Assembly (NCBI GenBank): GCA_964036275.1
Contig: OZ038433.1
Span: forward strand, 48,237,616-48,301,615
Source: Litoditis marina
Taxonomy: Eukaryota > Nematoda > Chromadorea > Rhabditida > Rhabditidae
Length of the DNA stretch: 64,000 nt
Reading direction: 5' to 3'
The notes below the pieces were generated by a model. That model did not search any database. It was not told the origin of the DNA and was given only the letters and a program-made list of their open reading frames with translations. Both the position numbers and the translations under genes were made by a program. Below are positions 1 through 10,538 of the stretch, piece after piece (the stretch's first letter is position 1; every line of letters starts with the position of its first letter).

Positions 1-230
1 TTTTTTGTGTTTTTCATTTCACATGAATTCTGCTTCGAGCTTTAATCAAACTAGGGTCAGATAACAATTTTTTATCAGAAATTAATTGATATTTTTGGTA
101 TCAGCACAGTGGTTCACTTCACCTTTTCCGCTTTGTGTATTTATCACAATGTTTCTTTCTGCAACATGGTAATACCTCAATTTGTCGATTGCCCCCACCA
201 TGTTTCAACTCCAACTAGTTTAGAGATGCT

Positions 231-354
231 TAAAGAAGGACGATTGTGTGGTCCGATCCTAACGCGTTAGTCCTTTAAACTGCAATACATTTTTCAATTG
301 CAGTTGAATTGACTGATGCGTCGGGATTGGTCCACCTAATCGTCCTACTTTTGC
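231..354. mobile_element. Palindromic MITE, family A (copy 1)
   Basis: Near-palindromic element of about 120 bp whose arms read roughly GGACGATTATGTGGACCAAT inward, followed by a GGTCCTTTAAACTGCAAT-like segment. The same unit recurs at about 21483, 41131, 45073/45152 and 63343. No coding capacity. Its right end lies about 40 bases before the first exon of the DZIP1-like gene, so it may sit in that gene's promoter or outron. Confidence 0.8.
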
Positions 355-392
355 AATTTGCAAAAATAATCTTATTTTACTTTTTTTCCAGA

Positions 393-2436
393 ATGAGTGA
401 TGATGATTTTTGCTCCGATTCCGAAAAACCTTGCTGGAAGTTGATAGGTAAGCAGACATATTCCAATTGGTTTCTTATAATATTTTTCTGAAACCGTCTA
501 TTAAAAGTTGAAGTTGTAATTAACAATTTGTATTCGGAAATATAAACAAATGTAAAACTTGCTTTTTCATCAACGCAATTTACTATGGAGTCTCTGTTTA
601 ATGGTGAAAAAGTCATTCAGATATGCTTTTTCCTTGAATACGGGTTATGCTCGGAAAAAGATGTAGTTTCGATCAGTTTTGCTGTGATACTTTTATGTAT
701 TCTCTTCAGGGGGTTCTCTATTTGAGAAGCGAGAGGAAATGAAACATATGATTATTGAAAAAGTTTCTTCCCGTAAGTTTAAAGTGTGAATGATGATAAG
801 TTCAGCACTTTCGCTAATTGGGGAACTAACTCGCTGCAATGTTTCACGTGTCCGCAATAAAAAAATTCATGACATCCAGCGCTGATTCTCTGTACAACGG
901 TCAATGGACAAAAAATAGAAATTTCAGACGAAATAAGCATTCCACTGTTGGAGAGGGGCGTGGCCAAGTTTGACACTCTGCAAGCAGTACTTCCCTCAGT
1001 ACTTCACGCTGATGTAGGCTCTGATGAAACAGTGAAACGCCTGGAAAAACTCTTCCGGATAGCACAAATGCAATTAGAGCATATATTGGTGAGAAAGCAT
1101 ATTTAACAGTGCTATGGAACAATAGATCGAATTTTTTATTAGATTCTCGGAAAACCAACTTTTTCCTAACATTATAAGTTCTTGGCACCTGAAAGATAGT
1201 TGAAGAAACCGTTTCTCTGAAAATTTAACATCTGAATTAGAATTGTGACTTGATAGACATTGAAAACCAATACCAAACATGTATTTTCAACCCTGTGTCC
1301 GGTATTGGTACGTGTTGGAAACAAAAGCCACTTTGGACCACGATTGAATGTTTTTGCATAGGCAAAGCGTGTGTCACACTTCATGCTCCTCACCGTGTAA
1401 TACCACAATTCGTCAGTTGTGATAATTTTCACGTTCCACGTTATTATTCCATTACTACTAGTATCTCGTCACGTTTTCTACTTGTATTTTCAGAAGTCGC
1501 AGCATCATTTACTGGGCGAAATAGAGGTTCTGGAGAAGGAGTTGGTACGAAGGAAAAAGGAGAACAAATCTCTGATGGCAACTGTTCAAAACGACACCAG
1601 CAGGCAGTACTTCAAGGTGAGATCACTTCGAAAACATTCAAAAGTAGCTCTGCTTCTGAAGAACATGTATATTGCTCTGCTTCTGAAGAACATGTATATT
1701 GCTCTGCTTCTAAAGAAAATGTATATTGCTCTGCTTCTAAAGGACATGTATATTGCTCTGCTTCTAAAGAACATGTATATTGCTCTGCTTCTAAAGAACA
1801 TGTATATTGCTCTGCTTCTAAAGAAAATGTATATTGCTCTGCTTCTAAAGAACATGTATATTGCTCTGCTTCTAAAGAACATGTATATTGCTCTGCTTCT
1901 AAAGAAAATGTATATTGCTCTGCTTCTAAAGAACATGTATATTGCTCTGCTCCCAAACAATGTAAATGTCTACGATAGAAAGAGTAGTCACTCATTCGTA
2001 ACGATTATACACATTGCTATAGTACTTTAAGTGATACTCGAATGACTTTTCTTCGTCATACACATATTTTGGGTGAAATTTTTTCGAACGTTCGTAAAAA
2101 AATGGGGACCAATGTACCATAGTGGCGAAATTATTGGCAACACAAGCTAAACAAAAATTGAAAACTTTCCGTCATGTTTCCCAGTTCCTAGTGCACTTTG
2201 GATCTTTGCTCGCCAATACTTGTTTCTAGTTTAAACATAGTCCCACTACTTCTTCACGGTATCACTTAAAACTGAAAACGTAATAAAGTGAATACGAAAA
2301 ATAAGAAAAATCAATAATTGTTGTTCTGTGTTGTAAATAAATTGTTTGTTTGCAGTGCACATCGTGCGAGAAAGTGTTCATCAACCAGAATTTCCTCGAG
2401 GCACATTTCACGAAAAAACATTCGGGCGGCAAATAA
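393..2436 (+). CDS. DZIP1/Iguana-like C2H2 zinc-finger protein (short form)
   Basis: Five exons in consistent phase: 393-447, 710-772, 928-1088, 1494-1616, 2356-2436 (160 aa). The N-terminal part resembles the Dzip-like N-terminal domain, with an amphipathic stretch LEKLFRIAQMQLEHIL followed by a coiled coil (LLGEIEVLEKELVRRKKEN). The last exon encodes one C2H2 finger, YFKCTSCEKVF..LEAHFTKKH, matching the single finger of DZIP1. Family members act at the ciliary basal body/transition zone and in Hedgehog signalling; that role is inferred here. The protein stops a few residues after the finger, so the long C-terminal coiled coil of vertebrate DZIP1 is absent. The ATG sits two bases after a strong acceptor (ttttttccag), suggesting trans-splicing, although an upstream exon is possible. 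AATAAA at 2432-2437 overlaps the stop codon. Intron 4 contains a minisatellite that keeps the exon 4 frame open. Confidence 0.75.
1646..1956 (+). repeat. 27-bp minisatellite, about 11 copies, in DZIP1-like intron 4
   Basis: Tandem 27-bp unit with no stop codon in any of the three forward frames. Read in one frame it gives a nine-residue unit SKEHVYCSA. Variants (H or N at one position) follow an H-H-N order across most of the array, so there is an 81-bp higher-order unit. It begins about 30 bases after the exon 4 donor. Confidence 0.95.
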
Positions 2437-2437
2437 A
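2432..2437 (+). promoter_or_regulatory. Candidate poly(A) signal overlapping the DZIP1-like stop codon
   Basis: AATAAA begins two bases before the TAA stop (2434-2436). If it is the signal in use, cleavage would fall about 10-25 bases on, giving a very short 3' UTR. A more distal signal cannot be excluded. Confidence 0.35.
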
Positions 2438-2538
2438 TATTTATCTTTCAATGTTTATTTGAAGATGACATGGAATCGTTCACTTGTCATATTGCGAAGT
2501 TTAAAAGTTGTCGATAGTGGAAATGTTTCATGGTGGCG

Positions 2539-2558
2539 CGAGAGATAGAGAGAGAGAA

Positions 2559-2626
<68 letters not shown>

Positions 2627-2748
2627 TAGATATTGAAAGAAACAGAGAAAGACTGTGAGAAACAGAAGTGTGAGAAAAGGCACACATAGAGAGAGGGGGC
2701 GGAAAAGAGAGAGGGGAGAGAGAGAGAAAGAAACAGAAAACATATCTG
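2539..2748. repeat. (GA)n microsatellite tract
   Basis: Long GA/GAGA run with interruptions, about 200 bp. Open frames across it (Ser-Leu or Arg-Glu repeats) are by-products of the dinucleotide repeat. Confidence 0.95.
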
Positions 2749-3050
2749 TTTCTCTTTCACTGTAATGTGCCGTAGTTCATTTCTGTGATCATTGTCCCAA
2801 ATTTGTCACGTACATGTATACTTCGACTTTTTATTTGGTGTTACTTAATTCCAGCTATAAGTTCTATCACAAGCTTCAGTTGCGTAATAAATTCGTTCAT
2901 TTTTTATTGGAGAGAAAGAGATCCAGACATCTCTTTCTCTCTGTCTTCCTCCCCTCTCTCTCTTATTAGCTACTCTTAATTGAATTTTAACAACGTTTCT
3001 TTTTGATAATTTGTAGAAATAAATAATTCAATATATAATCCAAATTTATG

Positions 3051-3126
3051 GCTAGCGGGCTCTCCTGATGAGGCTCGACCGCTAGCCAGTGTAGTTTCGT
3101 AGCGAATCAGAGCCGAAACGAACTAC
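3051..3126. other. Two adjacent perfect 9-bp hairpins
   Basis: GGCTAGCGG pairs with CCGCTAGCC around a 20-base loop. Directly after it AGTGTAGTT pairs with AACTACACT around a second loop. The first loop contains CTGATGAGGCTC and the second GAGCCGAAAC, so the loops can also pair with each other (GGCTC/GAGCC). Function unknown; see findings. Confidence 0.6.
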
Positions 3127-3269
3127 ACTTGTTTTTAAATATAACTAACTTCATCAAATGACAGTATTTAAGATTCTCACCTATTTTAAGTTAAGCGTTC
3201 ATTATATAAATAGTTAATTAACATAAACCCTAACTTTTTAAATGTTTTCATTAATCTCCCTCTCTCCCT

Positions 3270-3378
<109 letters not shown>

Positions 3379-3719
3379 ATATTACATGTCGCACCTGTCC
3401 TTTGTTATGTAACCGAACCCCTCAATGCACACTATCGGCACACGGTCATAGTCTCTTGTACTCATTTCATCCCATCTTTTACACTTTGATTCGTTTCTCT
3501 CTCTTTATCTAATGCTCTTTTCTCTATATTTCATTCTTCCTGACTTCTCTCATGCTTCATCGGCATTGTCTCTCCTTTCCGTTTTTTTTTCTCGTATTCA
3601 TAAACTTTCTGCCCCAACTTTGAACAAACTATTGTTTTGTACTTTGTGCTTTGCTACTTCGTTCACTTGAACTCTCAAGAACATTCTGCCAAAAACGTAT
3701 ACTCAGAATCATTGTGTGA

Positions 3720-3872
3720 ATGAGACAGCAAGAGAAATAGAGGGAGAGAAAGAGAGGAAAGAGGAAAGAAAAGAAATGGAGATAATGAAAACGGGGCAAA
3801 GGGGGGGGGAAGGAGAAGATAGAAAGAGCTCGGAGAGATTGGAAGAGAGATGAAGAAAAAGATAGAGAAAGA

Positions 3873-3938
<66 letters not shown>

Positions 3939-3954
3939 AAAGAGAGAGGGATTG

Positions 3955-4000
<46 letters not shown>

Positions 4001-4036
4001 AAAGAGAGAGGGAGATTGACAGAGAGAGGGGGATTG

Positions 4037-4079
<43 letters not shown>

Positions 4080-4113
4080 AAAAGAGAGAGAGAGAGCGAG
4101 ATTGGAAGAGAGC
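3720..4113. repeat. Compound (GA)n microsatellite, about 390 bp
   Basis: GA-rich tract with several pure (GA)n blocks and interspersed GATTGA/GGGGGATTGA-type units. The long open frames on both strands are repeat artefacts. Confidence 0.95.
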
Positions 4114-4419
4114 GGGATTTCCGGCCCATAAGGGTGTGGCGCATCTAATTGTGTTTCTTTGCCGGTTCAAAGCGTCCGGCCAGTGTTCTTTTGCCTCAAT
4201 CGATGGCGTTAAAGGCACTGGGGCCGGCTTGCATTATGTTTATCCACAATGCCTAATAAATGAATAACAATCTATATTTAGTTTCATTTCGAGAAAAACC
4301 GTTGGTTTCCAATGGTCGCATAGGTTTCTGCTTATGTCGTTGTCTTTTTGTAGTGCTGGTGATAATAATTTTATGAAGTTCATCTGGAGTATAACAACGA
4401 GATCTCTTTAGTTTACATT

Positions 4420-4566
4420 TACTAGAAGTCAATTAAATAGTCACGTGAAACATTTTAAACACAGCAGAACTCAGAATCGTACCAGGACAAAGTGCACGAT
4501 GCCTCATTAGATTTGCACAAAGTGCACGATGCCTGTTCACGTGACTATTTAATTGACTTCTAGTAT
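4420..4566. mobile_element. MITE family B, copy 1, with 30-bp terminal inverted repeats
   Basis: Starts TACTAGAAGTCAATTAAATA followed by GTCACGTGAA and ends with the inverse. The interior contains TGAAACATTTTAAACACAGC and a duplicated CAAAGTGCACGATGCCT. Related copies lie near 6225, 9278, 16268, 24206, 25007 and 51065. TGAAACA at 4446 is the piRNA-type motif on the - strand. Confidence 0.85.
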
Positions 4567-6039
4567 ACATTGTGCTATTATTTGAGCAAAGTGCCCATGT
4601 TTTAAATCATAGTGATGTCACTATTTGCTTCGATTTATATCTTGTCCGACTGCAGGGATAACTTACTGGCACTCTGGTAAAACTGCTTGAATGTTTCAGT
4701 GCCTTCTACGTGGTTCAAATCCTAGTGACTGTGTTTCATGATGTATTTATGATATTATCCCATGTTGATGCCAACATCCGCTCAAAACATCTAAGACCTA
4801 ATCACGAAAGTAGCAGGCCTAATTCAGAATAATGTGCACTGACATCGCTCACCAATTTCTCGTTTTGTTTTACTTTGTGCGTTCTTTATCAATATAACGT
4901 TGCGTGTTTAAATATTCCTACTATGATTAGAGTGTGCAACATTGGGACGTGCTAAACAGTGAATTGGTGATAAAGAAACTTCTCAGTTTGAACTTTCGAA
5001 CGCCTGTGTTTCACTGTCATTCCATAATTTTGACTTCGCTACTGGAAGTTCAAAAAGCTGTATTATAAAATAACAGTGTGGAGTTTTGCTTTTTTTTCAG
5101 TTTAGCAAAACACTCATTGTCGCATCACATTTATGTTTTGCATTATTTGTATCATTTGATCTTTCCTAAAAACTTGGAATTCATCTGAACTAATATTTTA
5201 TGAAATATTCACCCAGTTTTCTAGTGTATCGGCAAGAAAAACATAGTTCTCGTCAAACTGATTCAACAGAAATGCATTCACAGACCTCTACCTCTTTAGC
5301 ACGGCCTAATGTTGCACAATCCTTATAGAAGGACCTTTTGGACTGGAAATGTTAAACAGCTGCCAGTTCTGAAAAAAAAACGTTAGTTTAGTGGCGATTG
5401 GAAAAAACCATATTGGCGCGCAGCCCAAGTCTTATAGTTTGTTTTTCCGCTGTTTACCCTTTTTCATTTCTTCCAACTGCCGTAATAATTCTAAGAGCCT
5501 AGTTTATGTTTCGTTGTTACATTTTTGTGTAATAAAAAATAATATTGATATTGAACGACTACAACCATATTTCCGTCAGAACTCTTCTTCAGTTGTTCTA
5601 AAAACGTACAACGATTAGTTGTTGCTATGGAAACGATTCAAATATATCATTACCAGTACAACTGTGACTTTAAGTTCTATCTATTTGGCGAGCATACATT
5701 GTCTTTGTATAACCGTAGACGTTTGAGTTTTTAGGACTCGTATAAAATATAAGGTATTTTCAACTGAACATGTGATTTGCTCGTATTTCTAACTGTAGCT
5801 ACATGCCGCCAAAAAGTATGAAGTAATCATTAATTATTTTGTATAGTTTTAGTTTCCTTTAGAATTTAACAATTTACGAGAATTCTCCTATTTCTTGCTA
5901 GCTGCATGATGGTGTGCCAAAAAACGTCGTGTTCTGTTTCTGCATGGTTTTCATTTCTCCATATCTGGTTTCAAATTCCGTTTGTCTCTGACCGAGCCAT
6001 AAAATTTGATGTTATCGTTCAGTGGTTGACCATTGCGAG

Positions 6040-9000
6040 ATGAGGCTCTTAGTGGTTGTTCTGCTTCTCTGCGTCTCCTTTTCTCTCGCCTCCAAGATCC
6101 AAAGAAAGAGAGAAGTTAAGATAAACGACCTACACGCAGATGCTATTAGACAGGTCAGTTTGGGAGATGATGAGAGTTTCAACCCCCCTTTCCCCCTCCC
6201 TTGCGAAAGTTCAACTTTCACTATAGTGTTAGTCAACCAAATTCACGTGAAACATGTTAAACACAGCATAAATCAGAGACGTACAATCACAAAGTACGCT
6301 ATTTTTTATCAGAATGCTAAGTTTACGTGACTATTCATTACTTCTAGTATACCCGGGTTGGGGGAAATAAATTAATAACATAGAAGTAAGTAAATTTTTC
6401 CGGTATCCAAAGTTGGCCAAATGTTTCGACTTCTCCGTATAAGCGCCGGGTATTACATGGGTCGATACGTTTCCATACAGCCAGATTAAAGTTTAATATC
6501 CATCACAATTTTCGATTATAGAATTATAATACATATCAACTCCAAAAGTCAGAAAAGCGAAATGATATTTTTGCTGAAAAATAGAAAAAAAAACTTCTCT
6601 CAGATTCAAAAGGAAAGGAAGGAGCGACGGATTCTGAGAAAAAAGAAACAGCGTTTAAAGGAGCTTCGCAAGGAAATTCGGTTACTATCCACACAAATTT
6701 ATCATCCGGAAGGTTGGTTGAAAACTGAATAACTTCCCGAGTTTCAAATATGTGTCAAATGTTTCATTTATAAGTTTTTTTCTAATCGTCAAATTTGTAG
6801 TCCAAAAAAGTTCGAAGATACTAAATAGAGCTTTTAGGTAGACCAGCCAGAATACGAATGTTTTTTCATAACCGCATATCTGCGCATATTACACTTTTTG
6901 TTGATTCACGCTGCATTCGATCTCTATTCTACCCACTTGAAAAAAAACCGTAAATTTACATAGATAATTTCAAGCAATATAGCTGTAGTAACATTGTTTT
7001 ATATATTAGGATAGCTCATATTTCTTTACAAGATCGGTTCTGATATTGACATTTAATTCTTACATGTATTCGATGGTTTCTTCTCTGAGTTTGATTAGAA
7101 TTAAATACTGATTTTCTTTCTGAAAAGTACCCGACTGATTTTAGGATCCTCGCTGCCAATCAGCGTTGGGAGGATAAAGTCGGGAAAACAGTCTCGCGAC
7201 CAGAGATGGAGAAAGAAACTTCTAGAAAAGATGAAGGTCATTCTACGCAGACTGGACCGAATCGAGAAACGGAAAAGAGGAACCAAGGGCGTTTCGAAGG
7301 TGAAACATTCAATCGCCTTAGACCATGAATAACTTAAACCCTTTTTGTGAGAACATTCCAGTTTATGATCCAACTCGAGCATAAAACGTACATGTGTACC
7401 ATGAAATATATAACTTACATCATAGAATATGAGAAATAAAAGACACTCCAAGTGGAAAATCCAAACATCAATCTTATTGTAAATTATTTCAATGAATACT
7501 GTATGGAAGTGTGTAGTCTAATAGAATGTGTGTATGAGCACCTCATGAAGATTTCGAAGTGAAAGATAGAGAAGAATAGAAATCATAGGATTGTACCTCT
7601 CTTTCACTCTATAAATGGTTATTTTCTCCCTATCTGGATAGCTTATAAAACACTGATGCACTTGAGTTATTACAATGTTTCACCGGCTACCTAACTAGAG
7701 AATAACACTTCCAAACTTAGTATAGTTCCCTTTCGCGAACGAACTAAGTTTATATCCATATAGCCATACGAAGCGAGTTCAGATACATGCAACTATAGAG
7801 TACATATTCCATGAACTTCGTTCAAACTTCACTCTTCTGAACATATCTATTCAGTATGCTTGAAAGTTGGGAATATTCATTTATTGACAGCCATCACGTC
7901 ATGTTCTGATGACGTCATCAATGAGTTCCCCGGTTCCCACGACCACTCTGGTTCCCACGAGCACCGCCATAGTCCGTACCAGTATCTCCACACCGAATGA
8001 TGATCATCACAAGGTATAGTCTGTTACACACTAATGTAATCCTCTAAAAAAGATGATGTCCACACCGATTTTACCTCCGAAAGTATTCAGAATTGGACAT
8101 CGCAACGAAAGCAACGAATAGAATCAGGGACAGAAGATAGAAAGATAGGGAGTGAGAAAAAAAACAGGAAGAGTTAGAGGGAAATAGAGAGAGTGAGCAG
8201 GAGAGAGAGAGAGAGAGGGAGAGAGAAAGAGCTAGGGAGAGACGTGTTTCAATGTGACTTAGTTTCGATCAAACGTTCGCTCAAATGTTTCAGCTGAAAC
8301 GGATCCAATCCTCTATCCAGCATTCGCGAAATGGACAGAACGGAACTCTATGCGCGGCGCACAAGAACTGTCAACCAGGTTAGTTTCAGAATAAATGTTC
8401 ATACCTTGTTGTCACTATTTTTCTGCAAATTGAGAATGAAAATAAATCATCAATATATAAATGTATTTATCCATGAAGTTATACAAACTACCGTAATGTT
8501 AGAGGAAAATGGTGAATATGGTGCGAGTTAAAGCTTTCCATAAGACACTCCCACTTCATCCAGCAGACGATGATATAGTTTCGGCTGTTTACAGTGATTT
8601 TGTTATTGCATGCGCCTGCAAGTGATTATTGACCGCCATAACAATTCCCTCTTTTCATTACTTTCCGTTCAATACTTTCACAATCGCTAAACTTTGCACA
8701 ACCATAAAACCGCCAAGGATCGATTCTCATCGTTCAAGTTTTTCTGAGTTGACTACGCGAATGAAAACCACATTCAGCTTGTAAACATCCAACGGAAGTA
8801 ACAAAGTGTTTGAGTTCCGGTGTAGATTTCAAAATTCCTAAAGTTTGGTGAAAGGGTTAGAGTTTGACATCGCAGATGGTTTTGTTCGTCATAAATATTT
8901 TTTGACCATCCTCAATAGCAAGTTCCATTTTTGAAACGAATCGAGGAGAATGATAATATAAGGCAGATGACGCTGCTGCCTTAGTGTTTCACAGAGAAGA

Positions 9001-10538
9001 ATAACAAGACAACTATTCAACAAAATTTTTTATTAGTCTCTAACACGTGATTATTATATACAGAATATTGATAAATTTCTTATTGTTGTTGATAACTTCT
9101 CTAATTAAACAATTCCGTTCAGGTCGTTGTTGTCAACGAGTGTCGCTGGCGTCTAGCATTCGTGCACAGTGCACGTTTTTCTCCCTTCCCGAGAACGCGC
9201 CATGTATCGATTCGTGTCAGTGTGGACTGCAGTTGCACTGCTTCCAACCAATCGATAATAGCACGGTACGTTTACACTGTTAATTATACAGTCACGTGAA
9301 ATATGTTAAACACAGCAGAACTCATAAACGTGCATTGACAAAGTGCACGATTCCTCATTAGAATGTTAACTTTACGTGAATATTCAACTTACTTCTTGTA
9401 TATAAAAGGTTACTGTGGTTTATTCACATTTTAACATTTTGATTTCAATGTGAACGGACCACGTTGTCGAAGTTTGAAGAGAACCGCAACTGGAGACTCA
9501 CTGTTACAAGTACCGCCGATAAGAAAACCAAAGAAAAACTAAATTTGATCTCTCATTTTGAGTGATCCTGTTGCCGAGTTAGAGAATACAACATGTGCAA
9601 CTTTGACATTGGGTAAAACATTGTTTCATAAAAATGTTGGATTGAATGCCGTACTCGACCGCATATCAGAGCACGTGCACTTTCCGTGCAGTATTCACCT
9701 TCACACGTTTTATGTGACCCCTGCAGTTTTTGGCAATATCAATCCATTCAGTTTGTAATAAAACCCGTAGACGGCAGTATTTCCTTTGGAGATTGATTGA
9801 AATGAGATTTGATCTATTGAAAAGCCACACGAGTTCAATGCAAAAGTTTCATTTTTTTGTATATGAATGAAGAACGGTTCGATTACTTAGCAAAGAACAA
9901 TAGAAGCAAAATCTTAAACCTGAATTCTATATGTTGCAAAAGGGCGAAATCCTACAAGTACAACAGTAAAATTTGGAATAAAGCGGCTTTCGCAAGCGGC
10001 TTTCGCAAAATCAAACCTGCACTATTATGAACGTGTGAAAGTTTTCAATCTTGCAATTTTACAATTTTTTCCGCAATGAGAACTTGAAATTGGTTCGATA
10101 GCAAAACAATTTAGTGCGATTTCGAAAATATTTTGGAAAACCGGTCTCAGATTCCTACAGTTACTTCGGGTGGATTAGAAAACATAATTGATTTATAACA
10201 CTCTCAGCAAGTAACTTCTACCATCAAAAAAGGTTTTGTGACACAAAATATGTCTGTTCACTCAAACACAACAGTATTGAATTAAATAGTTTAAAGGAGA
10301 TTGTGTGAACTCACTATTTCGTTTTGAAAATGACTTGTAGTTTGTAGTTTGGACAACCAACTGATCAAATCGTCCAGCTCATTGGTCTTATACTGGACCT
10401 GTTACATTTGAGCGCGTTTCCTTCTTGCAGATTCCGTTCTGCAAGCGAGCTTCTTCAAATGACGTCATGACCGGCACTTATCTTCACAACAAGGATGCTG
10501 TTCTGGCTGCCAAAAGAACCAAGAAGAAGAAAAAGTAA
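6040..10538 (+). CDS. Secreted protein with ten-cysteine DKK-C/prokineticin/colipase-type domain
   Basis: Six exons in consistent phase: 6040-6153, 6604-6712, 7145-7299, 8294-8378, 9123-9265, 10431-10538 (237 aa). Residues 1-18 (MRLLVVVLLLCVSFSLAS) form a clear signal peptide. Exons 2-3 encode a very basic Lys/Arg-rich region, helical or processed. From about residue 146 the cysteines are spaced C-x5-C-x4-CC-x12-C-x10-C-x3-C-x-C-x5-C-x11-C, the pattern of the colipase fold shared by Dickkopf C-terminal domains, prokineticins and colipase. The tail ends in a run of lysines. An acceptor-like gttcag lies about 20 bases before the ATG, and an upstream in-frame ATG at 6022 is less likely. The exon 4 acceptor is itself a TGTTTCAG motif. 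The function as an extracellular ligand or inhibitor is inferred from fold only; sequence identity to a named family is not evident. Confidence 0.75.
6225..6352. mobile_element. MITE family B, copy 2 (intron 1 of the secreted-protein gene)
   Basis: Interior CACGTGAAACATGTTAAACA, right end ACTTCTAGTATA. Carries TGAAACA at 6248. Confidence 0.8.
8160..8243. repeat. (GA)n microsatellite in intron 3
   Basis: GA-rich run just upstream of a TGTTTCA motif (8245) and of the exon 4 acceptor region. Confidence 0.9.
9278..9403. mobile_element. MITE family B, copy 3 (intron 5)
   Basis: Same family. The internal motif has decayed to TGAAATA. It begins about a dozen bases after the exon 5 donor. Confidence 0.8.

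Noticed and set aside
3051..3126. Calling a hammerhead ribozyme gene
   Set aside because: The conserved boxes and a stem II are present, but stem III and a GUH cleavage site cannot be placed in any known permutation; left as an unclassified structure.
3629..4267. Long Ser/Leu- and Arg/Glu-repeat ORFs here and at other microsatellites (2455-2760, 19407-20049, 49907-50213, 62095-62846, 63510-63953)
   Set aside because: Products of GA/CT dinucleotide repeats, open in several frames on both strands, without domains or splice context.
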